DNA of 64,000 nt from Roseiarcus sp963732155 (GCA_963732155.1 CAVSYB010000013.1:1364001-1428000), one strand, 5' to 3'; shown: positions 18,840 to 27,326, numbered from the stretch's first letter. Made by a program: numbers and translations. Notes: generated by a model from the letters alone, not told the origin.

Positions 18840-20021
18840 ATGACGCCGCCGCAATTCGCCGCCATCGCCGGCAAAAGGCCGCAAGCGTTTCTGCTGACGC
18901 CGCACGGCGCCGCGACGGCGATGTTTTTCGTCTTTGGAATCGGCGTCGGGCTGTGGTCAGGCGCTTCGGCGACAATCCTCGCGCAGGCGAGCGTGACGCC
19001 GCCCGCCTTCGGCCTCGCCATGACGTTTTTCATGGCGGCTTATCTTGCGGCGATGTCGAGCGGAGGCTGGCTCATCGGGCGATTTGGTCTGCGCAATGTT
19101 CTGTTGGCCGGCGCCCCGCTGCAGGGCCTCGGCGTCGCGTCGCTGCTGATGGCGCAATCGTCGGGCGCCGTCCTCGTCCGGCTCGTGGCGTTCGGCCTAT
19201 TCGCCGGCCTCGTCGACCTGACAATGAACACCGAGGGCGCGCGGGTCGAGCGGGCGCTCGCGCGTCCTATTTTCGCGGGGCTGCACGGCAGCGCTTCGAT
19301 CGGCATGGCCATGGGGGCGATCGCCGGCAGCCTCATCGCGGTGAATGTCGGCTCGTGGCTCTCGGCGCTCATCGCGTCCTGCGCGTTCGCCGGCGTTACG
19401 GCCCTGATCTTCGCCGTCACGCCGGAGAGAGGAGGCGATCACGCTCATGAAGGCCGTTCTGGCCGAGGGGCTTTGTTGAACCGCACTCTGATTGCGCTTG
19501 GCGTCATCATCGGGGTGTCGATCGCCAGCGAGGGCGCAGCGTTTTTCTGGTCGACGCTGCTGCTGCAAAATGAAGCGCCAGGCCTCGCCGCCGTTTCCGG
19601 GCTCGGCGCAGCGTTCTTCTGCGGCTGCCAGGCCGCGCTGCGTCTCAACGCCGATCGGGTCCGCCGCCTCATCAGCGATCGCCGGTTGATTATCGTCTCG
19701 CTGGCGGTGGCGAGCCTGGGCTTCCTGGTCGTCGCGTTGGACGCCGGGTTCGCCGTCAGCGTCATCGGCTTTGCCATCATCGGCGTCGGCACGGGGGCGG
19801 TGGTGCCCTGCGGCTTTGCGCTCGCCGTCTCGGATCGGGGATTCTCCGCCGCCGCGGCGCTATCGACGGTCGCGCTGTTCGGCTCTCTGGCGCGCTTGCC
19901 CGCGCCGCTCGCGATGGGCGCCATCGCGAGTTATTTCTCGCTGGCGGGCGCCTTCAGCCTGTTCGCCATTCTCCTTGCGTTAGCGGTCGGCGCGATGCGC
20001 CTTTTCGTCGATGACGATTAA
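18840..20021 (+). CDS. MFS transporter
   Basis: 393 residues with about twelve hydrophobic segments and the family loop motif region GGWLIGRFGLRNVLLAG between segments 2 and 3. It starts 18 bp after the MttB-like gene and ends 47 bp before the flavoprotein gene, so it is probably cotranscribed and moves the substrate or product of that pathway. It is a single-component transporter unlike the ABC systems usual for betaines. Substrate unknown. Confidence 0.85.
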   Translation: MTPPQFAAIAGKRPQAFLLTPHGAATAMFFVFGIGVGLWSGASATILAQASVTPPAFGLAMTFFMAAYLAAMSSGGWLIGRFGLRNVLLAGAPLQGLGVASLLMAQSSGAVLVRLVAFGLFAGLVDLTMNTEGARVERALARPIFAGLHGSASIGMAMGAIAGSLIAVNVGSWLSALIASCAFAGVTALIFAVTPERGGDHAHEGRSGRGALLNRTLIALGVIIGVSIASEGAAFFWSTLLLQNEAPGLAAVSGLGAAFFCGCQAALRLNADRVRRLISDRRLIIVSLAVASLGFLVVALDAGFAVSVIGFAIIGVGTGAVVPCGFALAVSDRGFSAAAALSTVALFGSLARLPAPLAMGAIASYFSLAGAFSLFAILLALAVGAMRLFVDDD

Positions 20022-20068
20022 TCGCGCCGACTTCGAACGTAGGAACCTTTTGTGACGAGGCCGCATCC

Positions 20069-22483
20069 ATGAAATCGCACACAAGGGTCGCGGTGATCGG
20101 CGGCGGCGTCGTCGGCGCGAGCGTGCTTTACCATCTGACCAGGGGCGGCTGGAAGGACGTCACGCTCATCGAGCGCTCCGAACTGACCTCGGGCTCGACC
20201 TGGCACGCGGCTGGCGGCATGCACACACTGAACGGCGATCCGAACGTCGCCAAGCTGCAACAATACACGATCAACTTGTACAAAGAGATCGAGGCGATCT
20301 CCGGCCAATCGTGCGGCATGCACGTCACGGGCGGACTCAATCTGGCCGGCACGAGAGAGCGCCTCGACTGGCTCAAGATGGCCAAGGCGCGCGGCCGCTA
20401 TCTCGGGATGAATCTGGAAATCATCTCGATCGACGAGGCCGCCCGGATGTATCCGTTCATCGAGAAGAAACATTTCGTCGGCGCAATGTTCGACCCCGTC
20501 GAGGGTCATCTCGATCCGTGGGGCGTCACCAACGCCTACGCCAAATGCGCGCTCATGGCCGGCGCCGAAATCAATCGCTTCACGCGCGTCGTCGATCTCA
20601 AGGCCCGCCCCGATGGCTCGTGGGACGTTGTCACGGACAAAGGGAGCATCGTCGCCGAACATGTCGTCAACTGCGGCGGCCTTTGGGCGCGTGAGCTCGG
20701 CCGGATGGTTGGGCTCGAATTGCCCGTGCTCGCGATGGAGCACCATTACCTCATCACCGAGGACATTCCCGGCGTGATCGACCCCAAGGTCGACAAATTC
20801 CACGTCATCGATTTCGAGGGCGAGATCTACATGCGTCAGGAAGGCGGCGGCATGCTGATCGGGACTTACGAACAGGCCTGCCAGCCGTGGTCCGAGCGCG
20901 AGACGCCGTGGGACTTCGGGCAGAACCTGCTGCCCAACGATCTCGACCGCATCGCGCCGAGCCTCGAAACCGCCTTCGAGCATTTCCCCGCGCTTGGCAA
21001 GGCGGGCATTCGAAAGGTCATCAACGGCCCTTTCACCTTTGCGCCGGACGGCAATCCGCTGATCGGCCCCGTCAAGGGTCTGAGGAACTTCTGGGTGGCG
21101 TGCGGCGTCATGGCGGGCTTCAGCCAGGGCGGGGGCGTCGGCCTCGCGCTGGCGAACTGGATGATCGACGGCGATCCTGGTCACGACGTCTGGGGCATGG
21201 ACGTCGCACGTTTCGGCGACTGGGCGACGCTGGCCTACACCAACGCCAAAGTGCGTGAGAACTATTCCCGACGCTTTCGCATTCGCTTTCCCAACGAGGA
21301 ATTGCCGGCGGCCAGACCGCTGCGCACCACGCCCCTCTACGACCGGCTGGTCGCCGAGAACGCGGTCTTCGGCGAATATTGCTCGCTCGAACAAGCACTG
21401 TGGTTTGCGCCAAAAGGCATGGCGCCGCGCGAGGAGGTGACGTTCCGCCGTTCGAACGCCCATCATCCCGTCGGCGCGGAATGCCGCGCCGTTCGCGCGG
21501 GCGTCGGCATGACGGAAATCGCCAACTACGGAAAGATCGAAGTGGAGGGGCCGCGCGCCGCCGAATTCCTTTCGCTGGTGATGGCCAACAAGCTGCCGCC
21601 GGTCGGGCGACTGGGGTTGACGCCGATGCTCAACGAAACCGGCAAGCTGATCGGCGATTTCACCATCGGTCGTTATGGGCAGGACAAGTTCTTGCTCGTC
21701 TGCTCCTATGCGGCGGAGGGTTATTACATCCGGTGGTTTGAGCGTCACCGCCCGGCTGACGGCGTCACGGTGCGCGCCGCGTCGATGGACTATCCCGGAT
21801 TGTCGATCGCCGGCCCCAAGTCGCGCGGGCTGCTGCAGGCGCTGACGCGCGAGGACGTCTCGAACGAGAAGTTCCCATTCCTGTCGTTCCGGCGGATGGA
21901 CGTCGGATTGATCCCGGCGCTGGTCGGACGGGTCAGCTTCACCGGCGACCTTGGCTACGAAATCTGGGTACGGCCGGAATATCAGCGCGCCCTCTACGAT
22001 CTTCTGCTGAAGGAGGGCCAAGCCTTCGGCATGACGCAATTCGGGGTGCGCGCGCTGCTTTGCATGCGGCTGGAGAAGAGCTTCGGCACGTGGTTCCGCG
22101 AATATCGACCGATCTACGGGCCTTACGAGGCGGGGCTTGGTCGCTTCGTCGACCTCAGGAAGAATGAATTCATCGGGCGCGACGCCGCGGCGCGCGAAAA
22201 GGAGAGCGGCGGCAATCTCCGCCTGCAAACGTTCGTCGTCGACGCACTCGACGCCGACGCCATCGGCGACGAGCCGATCTGGCGCGGCGGCGAGGTGGTC
22301 GGCTGGGTGACCTCGGGCGGCTACGGCCACAGCGTCGGGAAATCGCTGGCGATGGGCTATATCCCCAAGGAACTGGCCGGCGCGAACGAGGGTTTCGAGA
22401 TTGAGATCATCGGCGAGCGGCGACCTGCGACGAGGCTCGACGCGCCGATTTTCGATCCGCAGGGCCTGCGCATGCGCGGATAG
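20069..22483 (+). CDS. Dimethylglycine/sarcosine dehydrogenase-like flavoprotein fused to GcvT aminomethyltransferase domain
   Basis: 804 residues. N-terminal FAD-binding DAO domain (VIGGGVVGASVLYHL at residue 8, then SGSTWHAAGG, where His46 aligns with the covalent-flavin histidine of dimethylglycine dehydrogenase), an FAO-M central linker domain (about 370-425), and a C-terminal GcvT/folate-binding domain (about 430-800). The family removes N-methyl groups oxidatively and passes the one-carbon unit to tetrahydrofolate. As the last gene of the cluster it would demethylate the dimethyl product left after an MttB-like step. A ribosome-binding GACGAGG lies 10 bases before the ATG. Whether dimethylglycine or another N-methyl amine is used cannot be told. 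Confidence 0.9.
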   Translation: MKSHTRVAVIGGGVVGASVLYHLTRGGWKDVTLIERSELTSGSTWHAAGGMHTLNGDPNVAKLQQYTINLYKEIEAISGQSCGMHVTGGLNLAGTRERLDWLKMAKARGRYLGMNLEIISIDEAARMYPFIEKKHFVGAMFDPVEGHLDPWGVTNAYAKCALMAGAEINRFTRVVDLKARPDGSWDVVTDKGSIVAEHVVNCGGLWARELGRMVGLELPVLAMEHHYLITEDIPGVIDPKVDKFHVIDFEGEIYMRQEGGGMLIGTYEQACQPWSERETPWDFGQNLLPNDLDRIAPSLETAFEHFPALGKAGIRKVINGPFTFAPDGNPLIGPVKGLRNFWVACGVMAGFSQGGGVGLALANWMIDGDPGHDVWGMDVARFGDWATLAYTNAKVRENYSRRFRIRFPNEELPAARPLRTTPLYDRLVAENAVFGEYCSLEQALWFAPKGMAPREEVTFRRSNAHHPVGAECRAVRAGVGMTEIANYGKIEVEGPRAAEFLSLVMANKLPPVGRLGLTPMLNETGKLIGDFTIGRYGQDKFLLVCSYAAEGYYIRWFERHRPADGVTVRAASMDYPGLSIAGPKSRGLLQALTREDVSNEKFPFLSFRRMDVGLIPALVGRVSFTGDLGYEIWVRPEYQRALYDLLLKEGQAFGMTQFGVRALLCMRLEKSFGTWFREYRPIYGPYEAGLGRFVDLRKNEFIGRDAAAREKESGGNLRLQTFVVDALDADAIGDEPIWRGGEVVGWVTSGGYGHSVGKSLAMGYIPKELAGANEGFEIEIIGERRPATRLDAPIFDPQGLRMRG

Positions 22484-22540
22484 GGCAGGGGCGCATGCCT
22501 CTGCGCGCGCAATTTCCCGGATTTCGACGACGGGGAGCGG

Positions 22541-22996
22541 CTAGGAATCGATGATCGGCGCCGCTTGCGCCTCCGCGTGGCCCGCCAGGACCAATCGATC
22601 GAGGGTCGCCTTCAGCCCGGCGGTGTCCGGGCAGATCGCCAGCCGCGTCACGCGTCCCCATGTCAGATGCGCCACATGGACGCCGCGATTGGCTGTGCGA
22701 ACGCCGTCCGCGCCGGTATTGCTCTCGTCCCATTCGACGAGGACGAACGTGTTCCACGGGCCGCCGCTGACCGATATCCGGCGAAGCTCGAACCGAATGT
22801 CGGGCAACAATCGGTAGAGTCGTTCATACCATCGCCTCGTCGAAGCCAGCGTCCTTCGCGATCCGCCCAGCGCGGAGTTTCCGAGGAACGAATGCTCGAA
22901 TTTGCCGGCGAACGCCCGCAGCACGGGCTCGGCGTCCCCGCGATTGACGGCGTCGAAGAGATCTCGAATGCGTTTGCGAACGATGGCGCGGTACAT
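22541..22996 (-). CDS. NTF2-like (SnoaL-type) protein
   Basis: 151 residues from ATG 22996, which follows GGAGG; an upstream ATG at 23017 lacks such a site. The N-terminal helix IRDLFDAVNRGDAEPVLRAF followed by FEHSFLGNSALGG and the antiparallel strands IRFELRRISVSGG and TFVLVEWDE match the NTF2-like cone fold. Such proteins may be small hydrolases, isomerases or ligand binders; no catalytic residues could be assigned. It is divergent from the HxlR regulator gene, with the operator-like repeat between them, so it is probably that regulator's target. Confidence 0.75.
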   Translation of the reverse strand: MYRAIVRKRIRDLFDAVNRGDAEPVLRAFAGKFEHSFLGNSALGGSRRTLASTRRWYERLYRLLPDIRFELRRISVSGGPWNTFVLVEWDESNTGADGVRTANRGVHVAHLTWGRVTRLAICPDTAGLKATLDRLVLAGHAEAQAAPIIDS

Positions 22997-23010
22997 TGCG
23001 GCCTCCAATG

Positions 23011-23050
23011 AGTTCAATCACTGAACTTTATAATTGGTTGAGTTCAATGA
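23011..23050. promoter_or_regulatory. Operator-like inverted and direct repeat between divergent genes
   Basis: AGTTCA (23011-23016) and TGAACT (23022-23027) form a perfect 6-bp inverted repeat with a 5-bp spacer. The half-site GAGTTCAATCA is repeated as GAGTTCAATGA exactly 30 bp further on (23040-23050), about three helical turns. Its position in the 76-bp gap between the NTF2-like and HxlR genes is what is expected of an HxlR-family autoregulatory site. Confidence 0.6.
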
Positions 23051-23072
23051 CGCAACCGACTAGGATCGCGCA

Positions 23073-23570
23073 ATGGAGAGAACCAGCTTTGCGGAAATGC
23101 GCTGTTCGCTGGCCCGCGGCCTCGACATGATCGGCGACTGGTGGTCGCCCCTGATCATCCGCGACCTGTTCCTCAACGTCGCGCGTTTCGACGAACTGGT
23201 TGAAGACCTCGGACTTTCGCGCAACCTGCTGGCGAGACGCCTCAAGTCGCTCGCCGAAAACGGCGTGATCGAGAGAAGAGCCTATCAGCGGCGGCCGGTT
23301 CGATACGAATATCGATTGACCGCCGCCGGGCGCGATCTCGTGCCGGCCATCCTGGCGTTGACGGCGTGGGGCGACCGCTGGGCGCGGCCGAAGGAAGGCA
23401 GCCCGATCCTGTTCGTCCACAAGACCTGCGGACATCAATTCCAACCGCTTGTCTCATGCTCGGCGTGCGGGGAAGCGATCAGCGCCGACGCCGTACGCCC
23501 GATAGCCGGCCCTGGCGGGGCGGCGAAGCCCGGCACCAAGCTGGTGGCGCGCCGCCTCCGCGACGGGTAG
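23073..23570 (+). CDS. HxlR-family transcriptional regulator with C-terminal Cys motif
   Basis: 165 residues. The MarR-like winged helix of the HxlR family is clear: CSLARGLDMIGDWWSPLIIR, then FDELVEDLGLSRNLLARRLK and the wing VRYEYRLTAAGRDL. The N-terminal Cys (residue 11) is the conserved thiol used for redox or aldehyde sensing in some members. After the family domain a tail HKTCGHQFQPLVSCSACGE contains CxxxF...CxxC, possibly a small metal-binding knuckle, seen in a subgroup of the family. The divergent NTF2-like gene and the repeats between them suggest autoregulation. Confidence 0.9.
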   Translation: MERTSFAEMRCSLARGLDMIGDWWSPLIIRDLFLNVARFDELVEDLGLSRNLLARRLKSLAENGVIERRAYQRRPVRYEYRLTAAGRDLVPAILALTAWGDRWARPKEGSPILFVHKTCGHQFQPLVSCSACGEAISADAVRPIAGPGGAAKPGTKLVARRLRDG

Positions 23571-23635
23571 CGAGCGCCGCCAGCCAGGCGACGCCTTACA
23601 GAGCTGGCGCGCTCGCCGCCCGCTCGGTTGGCCCT

Positions 23636-24109
23636 TCAGCCTCGCTCATAGGCCTGCGTCAATAGCGCGATGTCCAACTTGGTCATCTTCAGCATCGCCT
23701 GCATGACGCGCTTCGATTTCTCACCATCCCTGTCCCGCAACATCGCGTGCAAGACGGTGGGGACGATCTGCCACGACACGCCGAACCTGTCCTTGAGCCA
23801 GCCGCATTGCTGCGTTTGGCCGCCCTCGGACAGCCTCGCCCAAAATTCATCGACCTCCTCCTGCGTCTCGCAGCGGATGAAGAACGAGATCGCTGGCGAA
23901 AACGCGAAAATGGGGCCGCCGTTCAGGGCGATGAATTCCTGACCTTCGAGTTCGAAGGTCACCGACATGACCGACCCCCTCGGTCCGGGCCCTGCTTCGC
24001 CGTAGCGCATCACGCTTGTCACCCGCGCATTCTTGAATATGCCGATGTAGAAATTCATCGCCTCGACGGCCTTGCCGTCGAACCACAGGAATGGAGTGAT
24101 TTTTTGCAC
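23636..24109 (-). CDS. VOC-fold protein (PhnB / 3-demethylubiquinone methyltransferase-like)
   Basis: 157 residues from a GTG at 24109, preceded by AAGGGGAA. The single-chain VOC fold of the PhnB group is evident: ITPFLWFDGKAVEAMNFYIG, VMSVTFELEGQEFIALNGGP, then DEFWARLSEGG and DRFGVSWQIVP. The family name comes from an old annotation; members are not methyltransferases and their activity is mostly unknown. The open frame continues upstream past the start, but that part belongs to a decayed SRPBCC gene. SRPBCC and PhnB-type genes are commonly paired in bacteria, so this gene has probably lost its partner. Confidence 0.85.
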   Translation of the reverse strand: MQKITPFLWFDGKAVEAMNFYIGIFKNARVTSVMRYGEAGPGPRGSVMSVTFELEGQEFIALNGGPIFAFSPAISFFIRCETQEEVDEFWARLSEGGQTQQCGWLKDRFGVSWQIVPTVLHAMLRDRDGEKSKRVMQAMLKMTKLDIALLTQAYERG

Positions 24110-24123
24110 GAGGCTTCCCCTTG

Positions 24124-24452
24124 TCAGAGTCTCCCGATGAGGGCGGCGAGCTGGCGGGCGCATTGCCTCCGGCCTTGGTCGCCCACTTTTTTCGCGCGTC
24201 GCGCGGTCGGCGACTGTCCAAATTTCGACGCCGTCCGGGCCGCGCATGACGACCTTGCTCGGGTCGCCGCGTCGTCCATCAAACTGGGCGACGGGCGCGG
24301 CATAAGGGCAGGGGCGCCAACCATTGCCTGAGAAACGCCGGATGAGCCCAGGCCCTGAACACCTTTTCGCGCGGCGCGTCAATCGGACGCTCCAGCATAA
24401 GGTCGCGATCCGAGGCCGCGTCGGTGTTGCCAAGGGGCGATCACGCGGACAT
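24124..24452 (-). pseudogene. Decayed SRPBCC (AHSA1-like) gene
   Basis: Three frames must be joined to recover the family. From ATG 24452 (with GGGAG before it) the frame stops after three codons; that frame then gives SDRDLMLERPIDAPREKVFR and WAHPAFLRQWLAPLP. A shift near 24305 is needed to continue with PYAAPVAQFDGRRGDPSKVV and MRGPDGVE. About 55 residues are then missing before WTVADRATREK, and another shift gives the C-terminal GRRQCARQLAALIGRL and stop at 24124. This order matches activator-of-Hsp90-like SRPBCC proteins. With at least three disruptions it cannot make a normal protein. It sits 14 bp before the VOC gene, its usual operon partner. Confidence 0.75.
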
Positions 24453-24592
24453 CTCCCTTTGATGTTTGATCGTGCGCGCCGGCGGTCTATGGCCAGCCTG
24501 CGCCGGGAGCCGGCGCTCTCATGGTCGGCGCCTCACCCGTTCGCGCGGCTCCGGTCACAGCAGAGGGCCCAATCGATTCGGCTGCGTGCATG

Positions 24593-24618
24593 AATTACGT
24601 GCTGTAATTACGTGCTGT
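24593..24618. repeat. 13-bp perfect tandem duplication
   Basis: AATTACGTGCTGT occurs twice head to tail (24593-24605 and 24606-24618). The second copy supplies the stop codon that ends the SMP-30-like fragment on the minus strand. Confidence 0.8.
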
Positions 24619-24816
24619 CGCCGAGGCCGCCAAGCACGCCGGCGAAGTTGCCGCGGTTGAGGCGGAGACGCTGGAGGTCTTCGCCGCCTTCGCGAATGCG
24701 CATGCAGCGCTTGTTTGGGAACTTGGCGCGCCAGACGGCGCCTCGCGCATCCGTGCAGATGCCGTACGGGGCAACCTTCGCCAAGATCAGCCCAGAGGCC
24801 CGCCTGTTCGAAAGCC
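24608..24816 (-). pseudogene. Fragment of an SMP-30/gluconolactonase-family gene
   Basis: On the minus strand AFEQAGLWADLGEG can be read in one frame and, after a shift near 24765, APYGICTDARGAVWRAKF and RCMRIREGGEDLQRL in another, ending NRGNFAGVLGG. This is the pattern of the last third of SMP-30/gluconolactonase/LRE proteins (WADLGdGxPDGICxDAEGAVWxA ... VREGGE ... FACxLGG). The N-terminal two thirds and the extreme C-terminus are absent. The frameshift and both truncations make it a dead remnant. It lies just downstream of the P1B-5 ATPase gene and next to the decayed SRPBCC gene, so 24.1-24.8 kb is a patch of gene decay. Confidence 0.65.
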
Positions 24817-24849
24817 CGCCGTCGTCCCGTGCGCATCGGCACGGCCCTT

Positions 24850-27138
24850 CTAGCGCGCCACGACGGCGTCATAGATGTCCTCTTCTTGCGCCGTGTGGAT
24901 GCGCACCAGCGCCTCGATCGCCTCGATCACTCGCTGTGCGTCGCGAACAAGAAAATGATCCATTCTTTCAGTTGGCAGGTCCTCCGTCACGCGGGCCAGC
25001 AGGCGCGCGAGATGCAGAATCTCGCGGTGTGCGCGGCTCATGGCGGAGAGGCCGTGACGATCCGCCAGAACCTTTGCGAGCCCCGGATAGATGCGGCCCT
25101 CATCGTCGCGTTCGTGCTCGACGACCTGCCGCTGGACGACGGCGTTGGCTTCCACGATCAGCGTCGCCGCGCCCTCGGGCGCAATATCGTCGAGCTCGTC
25201 CGCGATGGCTCGCAGCCGGTCGAGGCCGTGAATGAGCGCGACATGGTCTCCGTGCATCTTGCGTCCGATCGCTGCCGGAATCGCGCGGCGGACATCGCCG
25301 CGCGGCGGATTCAAGGCGCGCAGGGCGTTCAAGATCACCCCGACGTCGATCAATTCCTGGAGGATCGCCGCCGGCACCGGCGCTAACCAACCGGCCGCCG
25401 CCGCCAGCATCGCCAGCGCCGACAGGCTCATGCCGACGACGATGCTTTCCACGGCGATGCGCCGCGCGCGTTGAGCGATGACAATGGCGTCGCCGACCCG
25501 GTCGAGCCGATCCGCGAGGATCACCACATCCGCCGCCTCGGAGGAAGCGCTGGCGCCGCGGGCGCCCATCGCGACGCCGACGTCAGCTGAAGCAAGCGCC
25601 GGGGCGTCGTTGACACCGTCGCCGACCATGATGGTTGGATTGAGCCGCTGCTCGGCGCGCACGGCGTCGACTTTGTCGGCCGGGACGCGATCGGCCAGCA
25701 CGGCGTCGAGATCGAGCGCGGCCCCGATCGCCTGCGCCGCGGCGGCGCGATCGCCTGTGACCATGACAATGCGCGCAACGCCCGCCTCGCGCAGCATGCG
25801 GATAGCGTGCGGCGTGTCGGAACGCAATTCGTCGGCGAGCAGCAGCGCGCCGATCGGGCGCCCCTCGACGGCGACGAACACCACGAGCGCCGATCGCCAC
25901 GAAGCGCGCCGTATCGCGCGCAGAGCCCAGTCGGCGGCGGGCTGCCGCGCAAAAATCATGTCGCGCGAACCGGCGCTTACGCGCTTTCCGCCGATGACGC
26001 CTTGTAGCCCCGAACCCATCAATTCCTTGACCTCGTCGGGCAGCCTCAGGGCGAGGCCGCGCTCGAGCGCCGCCTGCACGATGGCGCTCGCGAGAACGTG
26101 ATGCGAGGCCTGTTCGAGCGAGGCGCCGAGAGTCAGGACTTCATCGGCCTTCTCGCCGGGCGCGGCTTCGATGGAAAGCAGCCGTGCGCCGCCGACCGTC
26201 AGCGTCCCGGTCTTGTCGAACAAAACGGTATGCGCGCGCGCCAGCGCTTCGAGCGGGCCGCCGCCCTTGACCAGAATGCCGCGGCGGGCCGACTGGGCGA
26301 CGCCGGCGATGAAGGCGACGGGCGCCGCCAGAATGAGCGGGCACGGCGTGGCGGCGACGAACACGGCCAGGCTGCGAATGGGGTCGCCCGAGACGAGCCA
26401 GGCGCCGAATGCTACCGCGAGCGTGAAGGGCAGGAACAGCAGCGCGTAGCGATCCGCGAGCCGCACGAATGGCGCCTTGGCGGCCTGCGCCGCGGTGACA
26501 AGGCGCACGATGCCGGCGTAGGCGCTTTCGCCCGCCACCGACGAGGCGGTCATCTCGAAAGTCTCGCCGACATTCAACGAGCCGCTGAAAGTGGAGGCGC
26601 CCTTGGCCTTGACGATCGGGATCGGTTCGCCGGTCAATGCCAACTCGTCGATCGTCGCCGCTTCCGAGGCGACGACACCGTCGACGGGAACGACCTCTCC
26701 GGCCCGCACCAGAAGCCGGTCGCCGACCGCGACCGCGCCGACCGGCGCATCCTCGACGCCGTCGCCGAGGCGGCGGTGCGCCAGGCGCGGCGCGCGATCG
26801 ATCAGCGAGCGCAGATTATGCTCGGCGCGGGCGACGGCGATGTCCTCCAGCACGTTGCCGCCGGAATACATCAGCGCGACGACCGCCCCCGCCAGCGGCT
26901 GGCCCAGCGCCAGCGCACCGCTCATCGACACCAGCGCGACTGCATCGACGCCGAGCCGGCCGGCCAGGAAGTCCCTCACGATCGAGATCGCGAGCCCGGC
27001 GACCACCGGCGTGGTCCCCAGCGTCCAGCAAAGATCGGCAAGATCCATTCTGCCCGCCGCGCGGGCCAAAATTCCCGAGGCAAGCCCCGCGATGGCGGTC
27101 ACGACGAGCGCCCACCGCAGGAAGCGTTCTACTGGCAT
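24850..27138 (-). CDS. P1B-5-type metal-exporting ATPase with C-terminal hemerythrin-like domain (Nia-like)
   Basis: 762 residues. P-type ATPase core: actuator LTGE (168-171), membrane metal motif TPCP (264-267), phosphorylated Asp308 in DKTGTLT, and MVGDGVNDAPAL in the hinge. There is no N-terminal heavy-metal domain. From about residue 620 a hemerythrin-like four-helix domain follows, with HGDHVALIHGLDRL, VVEHERDDE, AHREILHLARLL and HTAQEEDIY supplying the His/Glu ligands of a probable di-iron site. TPCP plus a hemerythrin tail defines subgroup P1B-5; the characterised member Nia of Sinorhizobium meliloti exports nickel and ferrous iron. Export of Fe(II)/Ni(II), sensed through the di-iron domain, is the likely role. 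An FNR-like box lies 60 bp upstream. Confidence 0.9.
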   Translation of the reverse strand: MPVERFLRWALVVTAIAGLASGILARAAGRMDLADLCWTLGTTPVVAGLAISIVRDFLAGRLGVDAVALVSMSGALALGQPLAGAVVALMYSGGNVLEDIAVARAEHNLRSLIDRAPRLAHRRLGDGVEDAPVGAVAVGDRLLVRAGEVVPVDGVVASEAATIDELALTGEPIPIVKAKGASTFSGSLNVGETFEMTASSVAGESAYAGIVRLVTAAQAAKAPFVRLADRYALLFLPFTLAVAFGAWLVSGDPIRSLAVFVAATPCPLILAAPVAFIAGVAQSARRGILVKGGGPLEALARAHTVLFDKTGTLTVGGARLLSIEAAPGEKADEVLTLGASLEQASHHVLASAIVQAALERGLALRLPDEVKELMGSGLQGVIGGKRVSAGSRDMIFARQPAADWALRAIRRASWRSALVVFVAVEGRPIGALLLADELRSDTPHAIRMLREAGVARIVMVTGDRAAAAQAIGAALDLDAVLADRVPADKVDAVRAEQRLNPTIMVGDGVNDAPALASADVGVAMGARGASASSEAADVVILADRLDRVGDAIVIAQRARRIAVESIVVGMSLSALAMLAAAAGWLAPVPAAILQELIDVGVILNALRALNPPRGDVRRAIPAAIGRKMHGDHVALIHGLDRLRAIADELDDIAPEGAATLIVEANAVVQRQVVEHERDDEGRIYPGLAKVLADRHGLSAMSRAHREILHLARLLARVTEDLPTERMDHFLVRDAQRVIEAIEALVRIHTAQEEDIYDAVVAR

Positions 27139-27197
27139 CGGTGCGTTTCGCGTTCAGGGGCGTTCGGCACTCATGGCCGAAAATCAGGCGGGGCAGT

Positions 27198-27211
27198 TTG
27201 AGAAGAATCAA
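27198..27211. promoter_or_regulatory. Possible FNR/FixK-type box, TTGAGAAGAATCAA
   Basis: TTGAG-N4-ATCAA differs from the consensus TTGAT-N4-ATCAA by one base and lies 60 bp before the P1B-5 ATPase start. Weak taken alone; listed because similar motifs precede other genes in this window. Confidence 0.3.
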
Positions 27212-27326
27212 AGGTCGCGCAGAACAGCGACCGCGCGATGCGGTTGCCGCATAGGTCGCTTTGGCGAGAATTGCGCAAGCCTCAAAAATGAAACTCTTCT
27301 CGAAAAAGGCCGTCGTCGGACATGAA

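Larger units (their letters stand above)
24453..24849. other. 397-bp stretch without an intact gene
   Basis: Contains the SMP-30 gene fragment and the 13-bp tandem duplication listed separately. Between 24453 and 24590 no coding frame, RNA gene or regulatory signal could be recognised. Confidence 0.5.

Noticed and set aside
20018..22330. Open frame of 770 codons opposite the dimethylglycine-dehydrogenase-like gene
   Set aside because: Antisense shadow; the plus-strand protein has intact FAD and GcvT domains.
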